Part shown: piece by piece, positions 21,445-30,957 of the stretch
Numbering within the stretch: the stretch's first letter is position 1
Layout: each line of letters begins with the position of its first letter
DNA from: Calonectria ilicicola
Taxonomy: Eukaryota; Ascomycota; Sordariomycetes; Hypocreales; Nectriaceae
Direction: 5' to 3'
NCBI GenBank assembly: GCA_020809705.1
Contig: CP085834.1
Coordinates: 1,984,001 to 2,048,000 of the forward strand
Length of the DNA: 64,000 nt
The notes under the pieces: generated by a model
Told to the model about the DNA's origin: nothing
Databases searched by the model: none
Seen by the model: the letters and a program-made list of their open reading frames with translations, nothing else
Made by a program: the position numbers and the translations under genes

Positions 21445-22896
21445 CTACAGACGATTATCTAGCTCTCGCATCATCCTAGATAGAGACGGGAAGTGTTTCT
21501 CAGATTCTCCATGTAAGTCAAAGTAACTTTGGATATAGCTGCGCATCATGCGCTCTTCCTTCAAAACATTTTCACAATGCTGACGGGTTGCATTTCGTAT
21601 CGCGTGATGAATATCGAGGAAAACTTGAGCGGCAAAAACAAATGAAAAGGAAACGGTTTGTGTCTTGTGCATATTATCCATGCCACGCACAAATTCATCT
21701 TTAATTAGGTAATAAGGTATTTCCCGGACGATGGTGGTAATGTCTGTCAAAAACTCTACAAGGACAACCCTGTCCTCTTCATGCTTTTGTGCCCCTGACA
21801 TCGTATCTCGGTTGTTGGTGGGCTCATAAAAGCCTAAGCTTCCTGGCTTAGGGAAGATAAAGCGGTTGGCTCCAAGTAGCGTGCAGTCAAGCCGGAGGGT
21901 GTGAAAGGCACAAAGAAACGCGTCATTAGAAATGACATAGAGCTCATCGCTAAAATCAGGGCCCCCCACCACGGCACATTCCTCCATGCTATATCCTGCC
22001 GCAATACATTTTGAGGAATAATTTAAGTCTATGAGTTCGTTCAAGCCGCCTTTGCACTTGCTGATCTGGGGCGTAAAATCATCAATCATGCTACGAGCCA
22101 TGCTGATAGCCATGTTTGAGGTGACAGCTGCGGTGGCGACATCAAACCCGCTGGTGTGATGAGAGTTTGACCAGATCCACTTTAGGGAGGATCTGATTTC
22201 CTGGAGATCCTGCATTAAAAGAGAGAATAAGAAGAAGGCTTCGTCACGCGAGCCAGAAGGTTCGACCTCGTAGATGGTAGTATCGCCCTCCTGCTGTTTT
22301 GGTCTTTCTGCTGAGCAGCTATTGCAGCTGCTAAGGAATGATTCCGAGGGCTCATCAACGGATAGAGAAGCAAATCTATTGGTTGTGTCTTGCAAACTTT
22401 CTTGATGGCCCTTCCCCTTTAGGGCCTGGGCCGTATCTGAAGTGGGCATGCACGGACGGAGAAGATCCCTGACAGTCTCCAGAATGCCAACAAAGTAATT
22501 GTGCTTCGCATCAGATTCGGAGTCCGGCTTGACTCCCTGTTGCTTCATATTTTCTCTAAAATCGGATCGCAAAGCAATAACTCGATCGAGTGTCTTCGAG
22601 AAGGCAGCGGGCACCTTGAGAGAACCATCCTTGTAGCTGGCTATGAAGGCGGCCAAGGGTATAAAATCGCGCAGCGCTACGAGATACGGTGTTTCTTTGG
22701 GAGGTGTCGCTCCCTTTGCCCCATTTTTGGCATCTTTGCGTGCCTTTCCTTTCAGCCGTCCGGTTCCGGCGGTGGGAGGAGCATTCCACGTCTTTGACGC
22801 GAGCCACTGGGCGGGGTATCCACCGGATTTAGCAGTGGAGGCGAGCCATGCAGCCACCGAGTCGGTGTCCTGCTTATATTGGCGGTATTGACTCAC
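21445..22896 (-). CDS. DUF6604-domain protein, N-terminal part, ending at an in-frame TAG
   Basis: An uninterrupted exon encodes 483 residues. The N-terminus (QYRQYKQDTDSVAAWLASTA, then LVALRDFIPLAAFIA) matches the start of fungal DUF6604 proteins. A Lys/Gly/Ala-rich linker at about residues 46-65 looks disordered. The middle (LASLSV-type linker, then LLMQDLQEIRSSLKWIW) and the rest look alpha-helical. No catalytic motif is recognised. The frame ends CGT CTG TAG and then continues ATG ACG ATC without change of phase for another 372 codons. I could find no in-phase intron that would remove the TAG. Intact family members are usually longer than 483 residues, so this is probably a truncation. 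The family is expanded in ascomycetes and its role is unknown. Confidence 0.7.
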   Translation of the reverse strand: MSQYRQYKQDTDSVAAWLASTAKSGGYPAQWLASKTWNAPPTAGTGRLKGKARKDAKNGAKGATPPKETPYLVALRDFIPLAAFIASYKDGSLKVPAAFSKTLDRVIALRSDFRENMKQQGVKPDSESDAKHNYFVGILETVRDLLRPCMPTSDTAQALKGKGHQESLQDTTNRFASLSVDEPSESFLSSCNSCSAERPKQQEGDTTIYEVEPSGSRDEAFFLFSLLMQDLQEIRSSLKWIWSNSHHTSGFDVATAAVTSNMAISMARSMIDDFTPQISKCKGGLNELIDLNYSSKCIAAGYSMEECAVVGGPDFSDELYVISNDAFLCAFHTLRLDCTLLGANRFIFPKPGSLGFYEPTNNRDTMSGAQKHEEDRVVLVEFLTDITTIVREIPYYLIKDEFVRGMDNMHKTQTVSFSFVFAAQVFLDIHHAIRNATRQHCENVLKEERMMRSYIQSYFDLHGESEKHFPSLSRMMRELDNRL

Positions 22897-24024
22897 CAGT
22901 TAAGTTGGAAGCATCGTGATTGGCGTCTGGAGAATGGATATGTAACCTTGATCGAGCTAGGTCCGACGATGCTGTCGGCTCGCGTTTGATTCACTTCAAG
23001 CAAAGTCACGTGAATAAGCGAGAAAATTTCGTTGGAATTCTGTTCTTGCTTTTTTTACCCCTCTGCGTTTCCTGGCCGTCACATTTTCAAGCATGCAGTC
23101 CCCCTTAAGGGTCCATCGAACCAGTCTCCCGAGCAAGCAACCCGATTTGGCATTGATGAAGAAATAAGAGAGAGAAAATGACATAATGTCAGCTTATGCC
23201 TAGGCTCCGAATGAGAAAATCATTGTATAGATGCAAGCTTCGAGTTGTTCCATGTCCCACCCGTTTTGCTTCACATGAATGGCTCGAGTAGTATTCTGAA
23301 CCAAATAGCAATGTTAGAAAACAGCACTATGGTACAAGAAAGCCACCAGATGATGCAGCCAGCGAACGAAAGAAGGAGGCTGGCTAGTGACGAAAAAGTG
23401 ACCTGTGATGTTCACCTACCCTACACGAGGTATCAATCTACCCAGCAGTCCCATTCTACTACTTTGTACCCTTGTGTCAGTCCTTCTGGTACATACGACC
23501 ATACCTACCAGAAAATTCGGGATCCCGTCCGCTCTCCCATAGACAAGCTGGTAAGGGGCGGACTAGTAGTTGGGTCGGTGACGACCAGCGAATCCCTGCT
23601 GTTGTATGTTTTTTGCTCTCTTTTTTCCCGGTCCTTCTTATCCCAAAGAACAGTTAGATCTCAAACTGCTTCTTTTTTTTTTTTTTTTCAGCGGCTGGGA
23701 ACAAGGTTTTATATTCCACACTGATTGATACACTTTCTTTGAGTAATCACTCACTTACTTATAGTCAAAAGTCATTGACAAATTGATGAATTGGAACTTA
23801 GCATTAGCGACGATGCCAATCGTGTCGCACCCAACCTACTCCCCAGATTAAACAGATCAAATGGATTAGATCGTATACTGATGTCTTAAATAATGTGTCT
23901 GCAGCTACATCTCGATATAGACATGCTCGAGCCACTGGATGATGATAAAGAGAAAAACCCCCCAAAAACGTTCCTGATTTAATTCGTCTTCTATTCTAAC
24001 GCGCTTGTTATTCTCATGGCAGCT
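22897..24024. other. Intergenic, about 1.1 kb
   Basis: Contains a 159-codon plus-strand ORF (23245-23724) without recognisable domain whose C-terminal poly-Phe comes from a 16-T homopolymer at 23673-23688. Not called as a gene. Confidence 0.45.
23673..23688 (+). repeat. Homopolymer T16
   Basis: An uninterrupted run of 16 T. It may be a poly-pyrimidine tract or a simple slippage repeat, and it is also a site where assembly length errors are common. Confidence 0.7.
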
Positions 24025-24858
24025 CTACCCAGTGTAGCACCAGATATGACCTGAACTGTGCAGCTGGTACAGAGAATTCCCTGCTGAAATGGACCTCGAC
24101 ATGGCGTTTGCATCCAGCTTCTTCCAGCCTGTTAGTGGCGTGCCAGTATAGATCCAAATTGCCCCAGTCCTGTGGATTTGATAGAGTCCATCTGCTGCGA
24201 CTGCGATTTCCTTTGTCAGCGGGTTGTTGTCCAGCTCTTGCCATCCAGTCACTGGCACACCCGTGTATTTCCAAACCCTGCCCGAATTGTGAAGCTGGTA
24301 GAGTTCATTGTTTCGCGCAACAATGTCCACAGTCGCTGGGTTTGTATCCAACTTCTTCCATCCAGTGAATGGGAGTCCGGTGTATTCCCAGATGACACCA
24401 GTGCCATGCAGTTGGTAGAGATGCCACCCGGAAGCGATAATCTTTTTTGTCTGTGGGTTGTTGTCCAGTTCCTGCCATCCTGTGAGAGGAGTGCCGGTGT
24501 ATTTCCAGATGCGACCAGTGTTGTGCAGTTGATAAAGATCATGACCACCAGCTACAATGTCAATAGTGGCACTGTTATCGTCCAGCATTTGCCAACCACT
24601 GATCGGGGTGCCGGTGTATCTCCAAATCTTGCCACTGTTGTGGAGTTGATAAAGCCGTCCGTTGGCCGCTACAATCTTGACTGTTGCGGGGTTGTTGTCG
24701 AGTAAGTCCCAACCTGTTAGTGGCGTGCCGTTGTATTGCCAGATCATTCCTGAGCGATGGAGCTGGTAGAGATTAGAAGCATCTACAATGATGCTAGTGG
24801 TCGCGGGATTGTTATCAAGGAGCTGCCAATTGTCGAATGTCTGGTCGGAAGTGGACAT
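24025..24858 (-). CDS. Seven-repeat beta-propeller (lectin-like) protein
   Basis: A single exon encodes 277 residues that consist almost wholly of seven tandem repeats of 39 residues (117 bp). The unit reads W-x-x-LDNNPAT-x-x-I-V-A, then LYQLHNSGKIW, then RYTGTPLTG. The repeat number, the Trp/Tyr/Gly pattern and the closure of a short C-terminal unit onto the N-terminal one suggest a seven-bladed propeller. Comparable tectonin- or tachylectin-like repeats in fungi and bacteria bind sugars. There is no signal peptide, so it is probably cytosolic, as are many fungal defence lectins. No enzymatic motif is present. The start is at 24858 (MSTSDQTFDNW), where blade 1 begins. Carbohydrate binding is inferred from fold resemblance only. 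Confidence 0.8.
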   Translation of the reverse strand: MSTSDQTFDNWQLLDNNPATTSIIVDASNLYQLHRSGMIWQYNGTPLTGWDLLDNNPATVKIVAANGRLYQLHNSGKIWRYTGTPISGWQMLDDNSATIDIVAGGHDLYQLHNTGRIWKYTGTPLTGWQELDNNPQTKKIIASGWHLYQLHGTGVIWEYTGLPFTGWKKLDTNPATVDIVARNNELYQLHNSGRVWKYTGVPVTGWQELDNNPLTKEIAVAADGLYQIHRTGAIWIYTGTPLTGWKKLDANAMSRSISAGNSLYQLHSSGHIWCYTG

Positions 24859-25912
24859 CTCGAGTTTCTTTTCAACGAATTGCCAGAGGTTGCTCGGATA
24901 GAATGATTTCGATCTATGAATGAGGTCTGTGTTGGAGGATATGGCAACAGAGTAGTGAAATGACAGTTCGACGGTGGGTTTTTATTTGGGTTGGGGTTCT
25001 CCATGGACTCGTGATTTGGCGCGGATGTGGCTGGCTAGCGAGGTCCTGATTCGGCAGACGATGCCGCACTATATGAGCCGCCCCGACTACAAATAGAACT
25101 GTTGTTGACTGCTTGCATGTTTCGCTCTCGTCAATTGGTAGCCTATTCTCTAATAGCGCTGGATCCAGCAAAGTAATTGAGTTGGGTTTTGTCTTGCAGT
25201 CTAGCGACCCGCAACGAATCAAGAGCGTTGGCCTCACTTTGTTGCTCCGCTGTTCTATGGTAGGTTTTGGATAACATTATGGCAGTCTGTATCCTCCAAT
25301 ATTCCTTAAATGCATGGCCATCATAGGACTGCAAATGCAACTTGATGCCCTGACTCGGTGGTGGGCCAATTCTAGTATCTCAATCCACCCTGCGCTCTAC
25401 AGCACACTTTTGGAAATATCCCGAGTATTTTTATCCATTTTCTTTTCCTGAATACACTTCTTATTATTGACCAAGCTACTATCTTTGATCAAATGGGATG
25501 CGTTTCACATATGATGCCTTGGTTGTTTCGACAAAAATGGCAGGATCGGCAGGATTCAGCTCAGCCGAATACTTGCTCCTTCAATCTACGACAGCCTATT
25601 AAATATTAGCATGTGGAGTGCGAGCTGAGAGAACTGACGCCAGGGCCAGCAACCGTGCATCAAGGTTGCCAATCACAGCTCTGTGCCTGACACAAAATCC
25701 ACTTTGATCACACTTTGGAACCAACAACTAAAGGGTCAGCGCTTAATTATCAACTTCGTCAAGCTAATACATCTAAACTCGTTTCTCCGTTGTAGTTGGT
25801 TTTGAAATGTTGGATTTTCAAGTGCATCTAATTTGCCTTAGTGTAGGCTTGATCCATTTTCCGGCGGTGGTGACTACTCTCAACCCCGCGTTGCCATAGT
25901 GGAAAGCCAAGT
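24859..25912. other. Divergent promoter region, about 1.05 kb
   Basis: Lies between the minus-strand propeller gene and the plus-strand membrane-protein gene. The minus-strand ORFs at 24783-25340 overlap one another and show no motif. Nothing further is supported. Confidence 0.45.
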
Positions 25913-28081
25913 ATGGACGGGTCGCGATCTGCTAGGCCCAAAAGGGTTGTTCGGGGTACTGTTAGTGCCTGGCTCAAATCATCATTTCATCTCATTCCTC
26001 TCACGATCACCTCAGTTATTCTATACGTCAATTTTACTCAACAATATTGGTTTCCCGACAGCGGGTTAAAAGTTGGCAACCTCAGGCTTTCAGCAAATAG
26101 TATCATTAACTCTTTTCAGGTAGCCGCTAAGTTATACGAGATCTTGGTTGTTGCATCTCTTGGAACTATCACTCTCGAAGCATTTAAACGACATCTCGTT
26201 CGGGATGGGATTCCGCTGGGTCTGCTCACGGGCCCGTACCGTGTATCTGATATCAACTATGTCCTGGGCCAGAAATTTTGGATGGCTGCGCCAAAGAGAG
26301 TAAAGCTAGCAGCGCTTCTCTTTCTCTGTGTTGTTCTTTGCACACTCATGGGGCCGGCATCAGCCATTCTTATCGTCCCCAAAACAGGATGGTACCCTCT
26401 CCCGAAAGCTTTCTCAAACGTCTACATGCCCCTCATTCTAATGGGAACTACCTATGTATGGCCCACGGTTTTAAACGATTCAAGTTTTAGCGATGATGGC
26501 TGCACTGGCGGGCGCACTCTTTACGGTGGCGATTGTCCTGCCAGTGGCATCAGTCAGCTGTACTCTTGGGCTACGCGGTGGGCGGTATCGGGTATATCTG
26601 ACAACATCACTTTTGAAGATCCGATGAACGCAGTCAGTCGCAGATTGCACATGCGGTCTGGAAACTCGTCAGGAACCCTTCTTACTAGCGTCAGTTCATC
26701 AGCAACAAGCTCGCTAGGTCTCTTCCAAACTTATTTCAACTCGCACAAAGTCGGGAGCATCTCCTCCACAGGAGCTTACAAACTCACCCTTAGTTCCTCA
26801 TCATCTAACTACCAACCTCTTATTAATGCCAAGTGCAATGTCTGGACTCACAAAGAATACGGGTATCAATCTCGAGTACCAGAGTTGTATTATCCGTCAA
26901 AGGAACTGAACTGCTATTCACGGAACTCCGATCCCAATGATTGCACTCGAATGCGAGATCAAGTCAAGGACAAGCGTGTTTCTCAACGTATCTGGTCGTC
27001 CCAGAAAATATACTACGAGTTGGAGCTAGTAGGGGGAAACAATGAGACCAACAACTCCGTACCTACTCTCACCTTGGTCGCATCATCGCCGTATCTAGAC
27101 GGCGAGAAAAGAGATATGCGGATATTTGCATGCACTTATATTGCCCATTGGATCCCTTCTATTGTTATACTAGACCCGAAAAACGAGAGATCCATCGAGA
27201 GCAATATAACAGACCTGGCAGTGTTTTCTGACGAAGAAACTTGGGAACAAAAGCATCATTATGCTGTAGTTGGACCAACCATTCAAATTCAAAGGTCGTG
27301 GTTGCCGTACTTCGAGCTGGGGAAAAACGGGGGGTATATTCAAAATATCAGGAACGCTTTGTATGCTTTGCATTTTCAACGGCCGCACTTCAACTCTTCT
27401 TGGATCATATTTGGCCCAGGGTGTACATCCGCGGATCCTGATCGTATGGCGCAGGTGGCCATCGAAAAGGTCACAGGTGCATTCCTTACAGACGCGATTG
27501 CGAGAATACCGATGCTCATTGGCCCATATCTACCAATGCCAGGTGATTTGGGAAATGGAAGTATCACTGCATTGAATCTTCGGTATAGGGAAGGGCTTTT
27601 GAGCCAAACAATCGATTTCTTTCCGAACGGAACTGCTGCAAACATTGCCTCGGATTCTGGCACTAGTTCAAGTTCAGCGATGGAGGCGCTGCGTCTTTGG
27701 GTGAAGCACGCCACCACAGCAGACTTTATCGCTGAACGTTTTGGGTACGGATACGGAAGCCCTGGAGAGGCGATGACGTTTGCTTACGTGATCGTTTGCC
27801 TTTATGTTGTGGCAGTACTTGCCAACTGGGTTCTCATGGTATGCTATCGAACGGGGACAGTTGTTGCGTTTAGCGATGTACAAGATCTCATAAATCTGGC
27901 TTGGAAGTCCCCTGTAGCTTCTGGAATAGAGGATCAGATCATTGAGGTTGGGGATGAGAGGCTCTGGACGAAAAAGGTGCTGATAGGAGCCACAACAGCA
28001 AGGTCTGTGGAGATGGACTTTTGCATCAATAGACAGGACTCGAAACTATCCAGGTTAGAAAAGGAAGAGAAATATTGGTGA
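25913..28081 (+). CDS. Large fungal membrane protein of unknown function
   Basis: A single exon encodes 722 residues. Hydrophobic segments appear near residues 22-42 (FHLIPLTITSVILYVNF), 80-95, 130-155 (LAALLFLCVVLCTLMGPASA) and 625-645 (FAYVIVCLYVVAVLANWVLM). Between the last two lies a long extracytosolic-looking region of about 470 residues with many Asn-x-Ser/Thr sites and paired Cys (DDGCTGGRTLYGGDC, CNVW, LNCYS, NDCTRMR). This layout, with an N-terminal membrane cluster, a large glycosylated loop and a final TM plus short cytosolic tail, is common among uncharacterised ascomycete proteins, often next to NLR or secondary-metabolite genes. I do not recognise a function. The codon pattern and the long open frame make it a confident gene. 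Confidence 0.8.
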   Translation: MDGSRSARPKRVVRGTVSAWLKSSFHLIPLTITSVILYVNFTQQYWFPDSGLKVGNLRLSANSIINSFQVAAKLYEILVVASLGTITLEAFKRHLVRDGIPLGLLTGPYRVSDINYVLGQKFWMAAPKRVKLAALLFLCVVLCTLMGPASAILIVPKTGWYPLPKAFSNVYMPLILMGTTYVWPTVLNDSSFSDDGCTGGRTLYGGDCPASGISQLYSWATRWAVSGISDNITFEDPMNAVSRRLHMRSGNSSGTLLTSVSSSATSSLGLFQTYFNSHKVGSISSTGAYKLTLSSSSSNYQPLINAKCNVWTHKEYGYQSRVPELYYPSKELNCYSRNSDPNDCTRMRDQVKDKRVSQRIWSSQKIYYELELVGGNNETNNSVPTLTLVASSPYLDGEKRDMRIFACTYIAHWIPSIVILDPKNERSIESNITDLAVFSDEETWEQKHHYAVVGPTIQIQRSWLPYFELGKNGGYIQNIRNALYALHFQRPHFNSSWIIFGPGCTSADPDRMAQVAIEKVTGAFLTDAIARIPMLIGPYLPMPGDLGNGSITALNLRYREGLLSQTIDFFPNGTAANIASDSGTSSSSAMEALRLWVKHATTADFIAERFGYGYGSPGEAMTFAYVIVCLYVVAVLANWVLMVCYRTGTVVAFSDVQDLINLAWKSPVASGIEDQIIEVGDERLWTKKVLIGATTARSVEMDFCINRQDSKLSRLEKEEKYW

Positions 28082-28464
28082 AAAGAAGAACAAAAGAGAA
28101 CTGCATATCCAGCTTCATATTTCTCCTGGGCCCATCTTAAAAGATTAATTGGGTTCATTTCGAGGACACAAACACCCTTAACGAGATACATGCACTCTTC
28201 TCCCAGATTCAGATGTGGCAGGTGCCCCACTTCTTCGTATGGTTGGGATCATTTGGTGAGACGGACGGAGATAGGATCGCTTCCGTTATCGTGTTTCATT
28301 GCGTCACTCACCAGTCACCCCGCACAGTGAGCTGATTTGTTCAAAGCCGCAGCAGTAGCTCGCGCCATGAGAATTGTCGCCAAGTCTTGCCAATCGAATA
28401 CAGCCAGCACTTTGACATATTGATGCATAAATTCTGTTTCTGATCACTGTGGGATGACATCAAA
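28082..28464. other. Spacer before beta-lactamase-like gene
   Basis: About 380 bp with no supported ORF. It serves as promoter and 5' UTR for the downstream gene. Confidence 0.5.
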
Positions 28465-29968
28465 ATGGGAGGTGCTAAACAAACCGATCCATTCACGCCT
28501 GATTTTGACAAGTTCGTCAGCGATACGCTGAATGAATGGAAGCTAGTCGGTTTATCTATTGCCGTTGTGGATGGAGATGATGTATTTGCCAAGGTCTGTA
28601 GTCTTCGTAGACAACCTCCTAATCTTAGTCTAACAAGGAGCCTGACATTGACCACCGATGCAGGGCTTCGGCTACGCGACTCTACCGGATACTCCAGCGA
28701 CGCCAGAAACGCTTTGGTATGCTGGCTCAACCACAAAGGCGTTTACAAATGCGACTCTTGCACACTTGATTGAGACCAACCACTACCCTGTTCTCTCTAG
28801 CGGTTGGCAAACCCCAGTCTCATCAATTATTCGCGACGACTTTGTTACGCAAGATGCCTGGGCGACAGAAAATCTAACTCTGGAGGATTTGGCCTGTCAC
28901 CGCTCAGGACTTAGCAATAATGACATTGCTATTCGCGCAGAGCAGGATGGGACGCCATGGACAGTGAAGGATATTGTGCGAAATCTACGAAATTTCCCTC
29001 TGCGAGCACAACCACGTACAGAATTCGAGTACAACAATGAGGGATATGCAGCACTTTCTCATATTATTGAGACCCTTACAGGTAGACCGTTGAAGGATAT
29101 GATCAAGGAAACGATCTGGACTCCACTCAACATGGACTCAACCTATCTCGATTTGCAGGAGGCCAAAGACTCGCCAAACGATTTATCCACTGGCTACTAC
29201 TGGGACAAAGAAAACGACCGCTACCAGTCAATTTCTTTTGTACCCACAGGAATTCTAAGTGGCGCAGGTGCCGTTATTTCCAATGTCCTAGATTACACAA
29301 AATGGATCAAGTGTCTTCTCCGTCAAGGACGACCGCTTTCACAGCAGGTGCACAAGGAAATGCGCAGACCACGATTCGTTGACAATCCTGACCCAGCAAG
29401 TGGCATGGACGTATCTCTGTACGGACTAGCTTGGTGGCGTACAAGCATTAACGGCAGAGTGGTTTATTGGCACTCGGGGTCAACTCTAGCCCACGGCGCC
29501 CTAGTCTACTGGTTTCCCGACTTAGATTATGGCGTCGTCATTCTTGCCAACTACCCAAGCCCAGCTCGGCAGGTAATCATGAGAAGACTAGTTGAGGACA
29601 AACTAGGGATTCCAGAAAACAGTCGCTACGATGTTGCAGAAGAGTACGTCTGGAATTTCCCCTTTGAGCAACATAGTGAGCATGTTCTAACAAAATTATC
29701 CAGATTTAGACAAGCTCAACGAGATGCCGAACGTAAAGTTGCAAATGCCAGCGAAATACTATTCCCAAACATGCCAAAAAGATCGCAACCTCCGTCAGTG
29801 AAGTTAGCCGAACTATCAGGAAAATATCACGCTCCAGGATTTGGTACCTATAATTTTACTCAACCACGCAATGGTGCGGCCTCAACAGGAGGAGTTTTAA
29901 TTGCAGACCGTACCGATTTGATTTGGAAAACCCGTATAAAGCTACAGCATGTCTCCGGAGACTTTTGA
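28465..29968 (+). CDS. Serine beta-lactamase-like hydrolase (class C / esterase type), premature TGA
   Basis: Two exons (28465-28593, 28664-29968) read 477 residues to a TGA at 29966-29968. The catalytic SxxK motif is STTK in WYAGSTTKAF (Ser65, Lys68). The second motif is YNN in EFEYNNEGYAAL, and the third, HSG, is in VYWHSGST. These are the three boxes of the penicillin-binding/AmpC fold shared with LovD-type acyltransferases and fungal esterases. There is no signal peptide, so it is probably intracellular. Splicing FAK to GFGYA restores the usual start of the fold, and CTGAC precedes the acceptor. The in-frame sequence after the TGA still encodes a typical C-terminal strand domain (listed separately), so the protein lacks its last 54 residues. 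The core catalytic domain is complete and might remain active. Substrate unknown. Confidence 0.82.
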
Positions 29969-30133
29969 GTTGCGTACATAATAATGATGGAAGGCGGCAG
30001 GCTGCCTGAGACATTTCTCGCGGCTGAATTCAGGTTTGATATCAACGGGAAACCTTCGGGGCTTGAAATGACCTTTTCCGACAGAGAAAAAGCCAATGAT
30101 GGAGGTAAAGTTCTGTTTAAGAGACTGAAGTAA
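29969..30133 (+). pseudogene. C-terminal tail of beta-lactamase-like gene beyond the in-frame TGA
   Basis: The frame continues for 54 codons from VAYIIMM through LAAEFRFDINGKPSGLEMTF to GKVLFKRLK and a TAA at 30131-30133. The AEFRF-x-x-x-GKPSGLE pattern and the KVLFKR ending resemble the small C-terminal beta domain that closes fungal proteins of this family. The segment is therefore former, or read-through, coding sequence of the same gene. The stop context (TTT TGA GTT) is not the leaky TGA CTA known from fungal readthrough. Confidence 0.7.
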
Positions 30134-30957
30134 GGCAAGGAAGAATAAGGCTGGTGGAATTATTCAGGGCTTACGAACGTAATTTTATCAGTTTCGTGTA
30201 GGGAGGCGCACCAAAATAGCTAAGGGTTCTTCAAAGATCAGAATGCCGGTGCCCTTGTGATCAAGCTCTCGAGGCAGCTATTTTGCCTGAATAATGAGAG
30301 AGAAGTGAAATAATCTGTTCAATAATACTTGTGCTTATAATTTGAATCCAAATTTATAGAAGATGGCTCCTTCACCTGATCCAAATCAACACATAAATGT
30401 ACAAATTTGGTGTCTAGTGGGAGTCGTCCATAGCTATTCCCAGTAAAGACTAGTTTCATGGGTCCCAGAACTCCGAACAGCCAGAAGGCGGGGTAAGGAA
30501 CACACACTGTAATAATAAGGGGCAAAAGGGGTGGAATGGTCAAACGTGGAGATTTTAACACTCTTGGCGATGAATGGTTGTGGGGATTAACTGACATAAT
30601 TTGTCTTGTCGCGGAATCCCGGACGTGTCCCCACACTGCAATTCGAATTTAACCAGGGAACTCCGATTCGCCAAAACCACAAAGTGGGCCTTGGTTGAAA
30701 TAATCGGCTGAGACGAGAGTCGCATTGAAAGCAAGAGACTAACTGCTACGGGCCTAACATAGGGCGTACCGCGGAGTCCCGGGTTCATGCCCGTTTTGTC
30801 AATCGACCACGCCATTGTCTATTTGTCAGAAAACAAGTTTAAACACGCAAATGTCGCATATATTTAAGGCTAAACGTTTGGCCATGTCAAACAGGCTGTC
30901 CATTCATACACTACACACTTAGATTAGAGATTTTAGCCCTGCAAGACATCCGAGACC
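30134..30957. other. Intergenic, about 820 bp
   Basis: Minus-strand ORFs at 30319-30636 and 30555-30815 show no motif. A TATA-like element for the next gene lies at 30859-30868. A GGGTTCATGCCC hairpin near 30770 resembles a tRNA T arm but has no supporting cloverleaf. Confidence 0.45.
30859..30868 (+). promoter_or_regulatory. TATA-like element of Gfo/Idh/MocA gene
   Basis: TATATTTAAG lies about 90 bp upstream of the ATG at 30958. Assigned by position and composition. Confidence 0.4.

Noticed and set aside
11417..21447. Idea that TAG is recoded as a sense codon
   Set aside because: Other clearly intact genes here (BTB, NB-ARC/TPR) end with TAG at the expected C-terminus, so TAG is a normal stop.
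23245..23724. 159-codon plus-strand ORF
   Set aside because: No motif, a poly-Phe end produced by a T16 run, and no splice or promoter support.
28465..30133. Programmed readthrough to expose a peroxisomal signal
   Set aside because: The extended C-terminus ends RLK rather than an SKL-type signal, and the stop is not followed by CTA.
30765..30795. GGGTTCATGCCC hairpin resembling a tRNA T arm
   Set aside because: The loop is one base short and no D or anticodon arms are found upstream.
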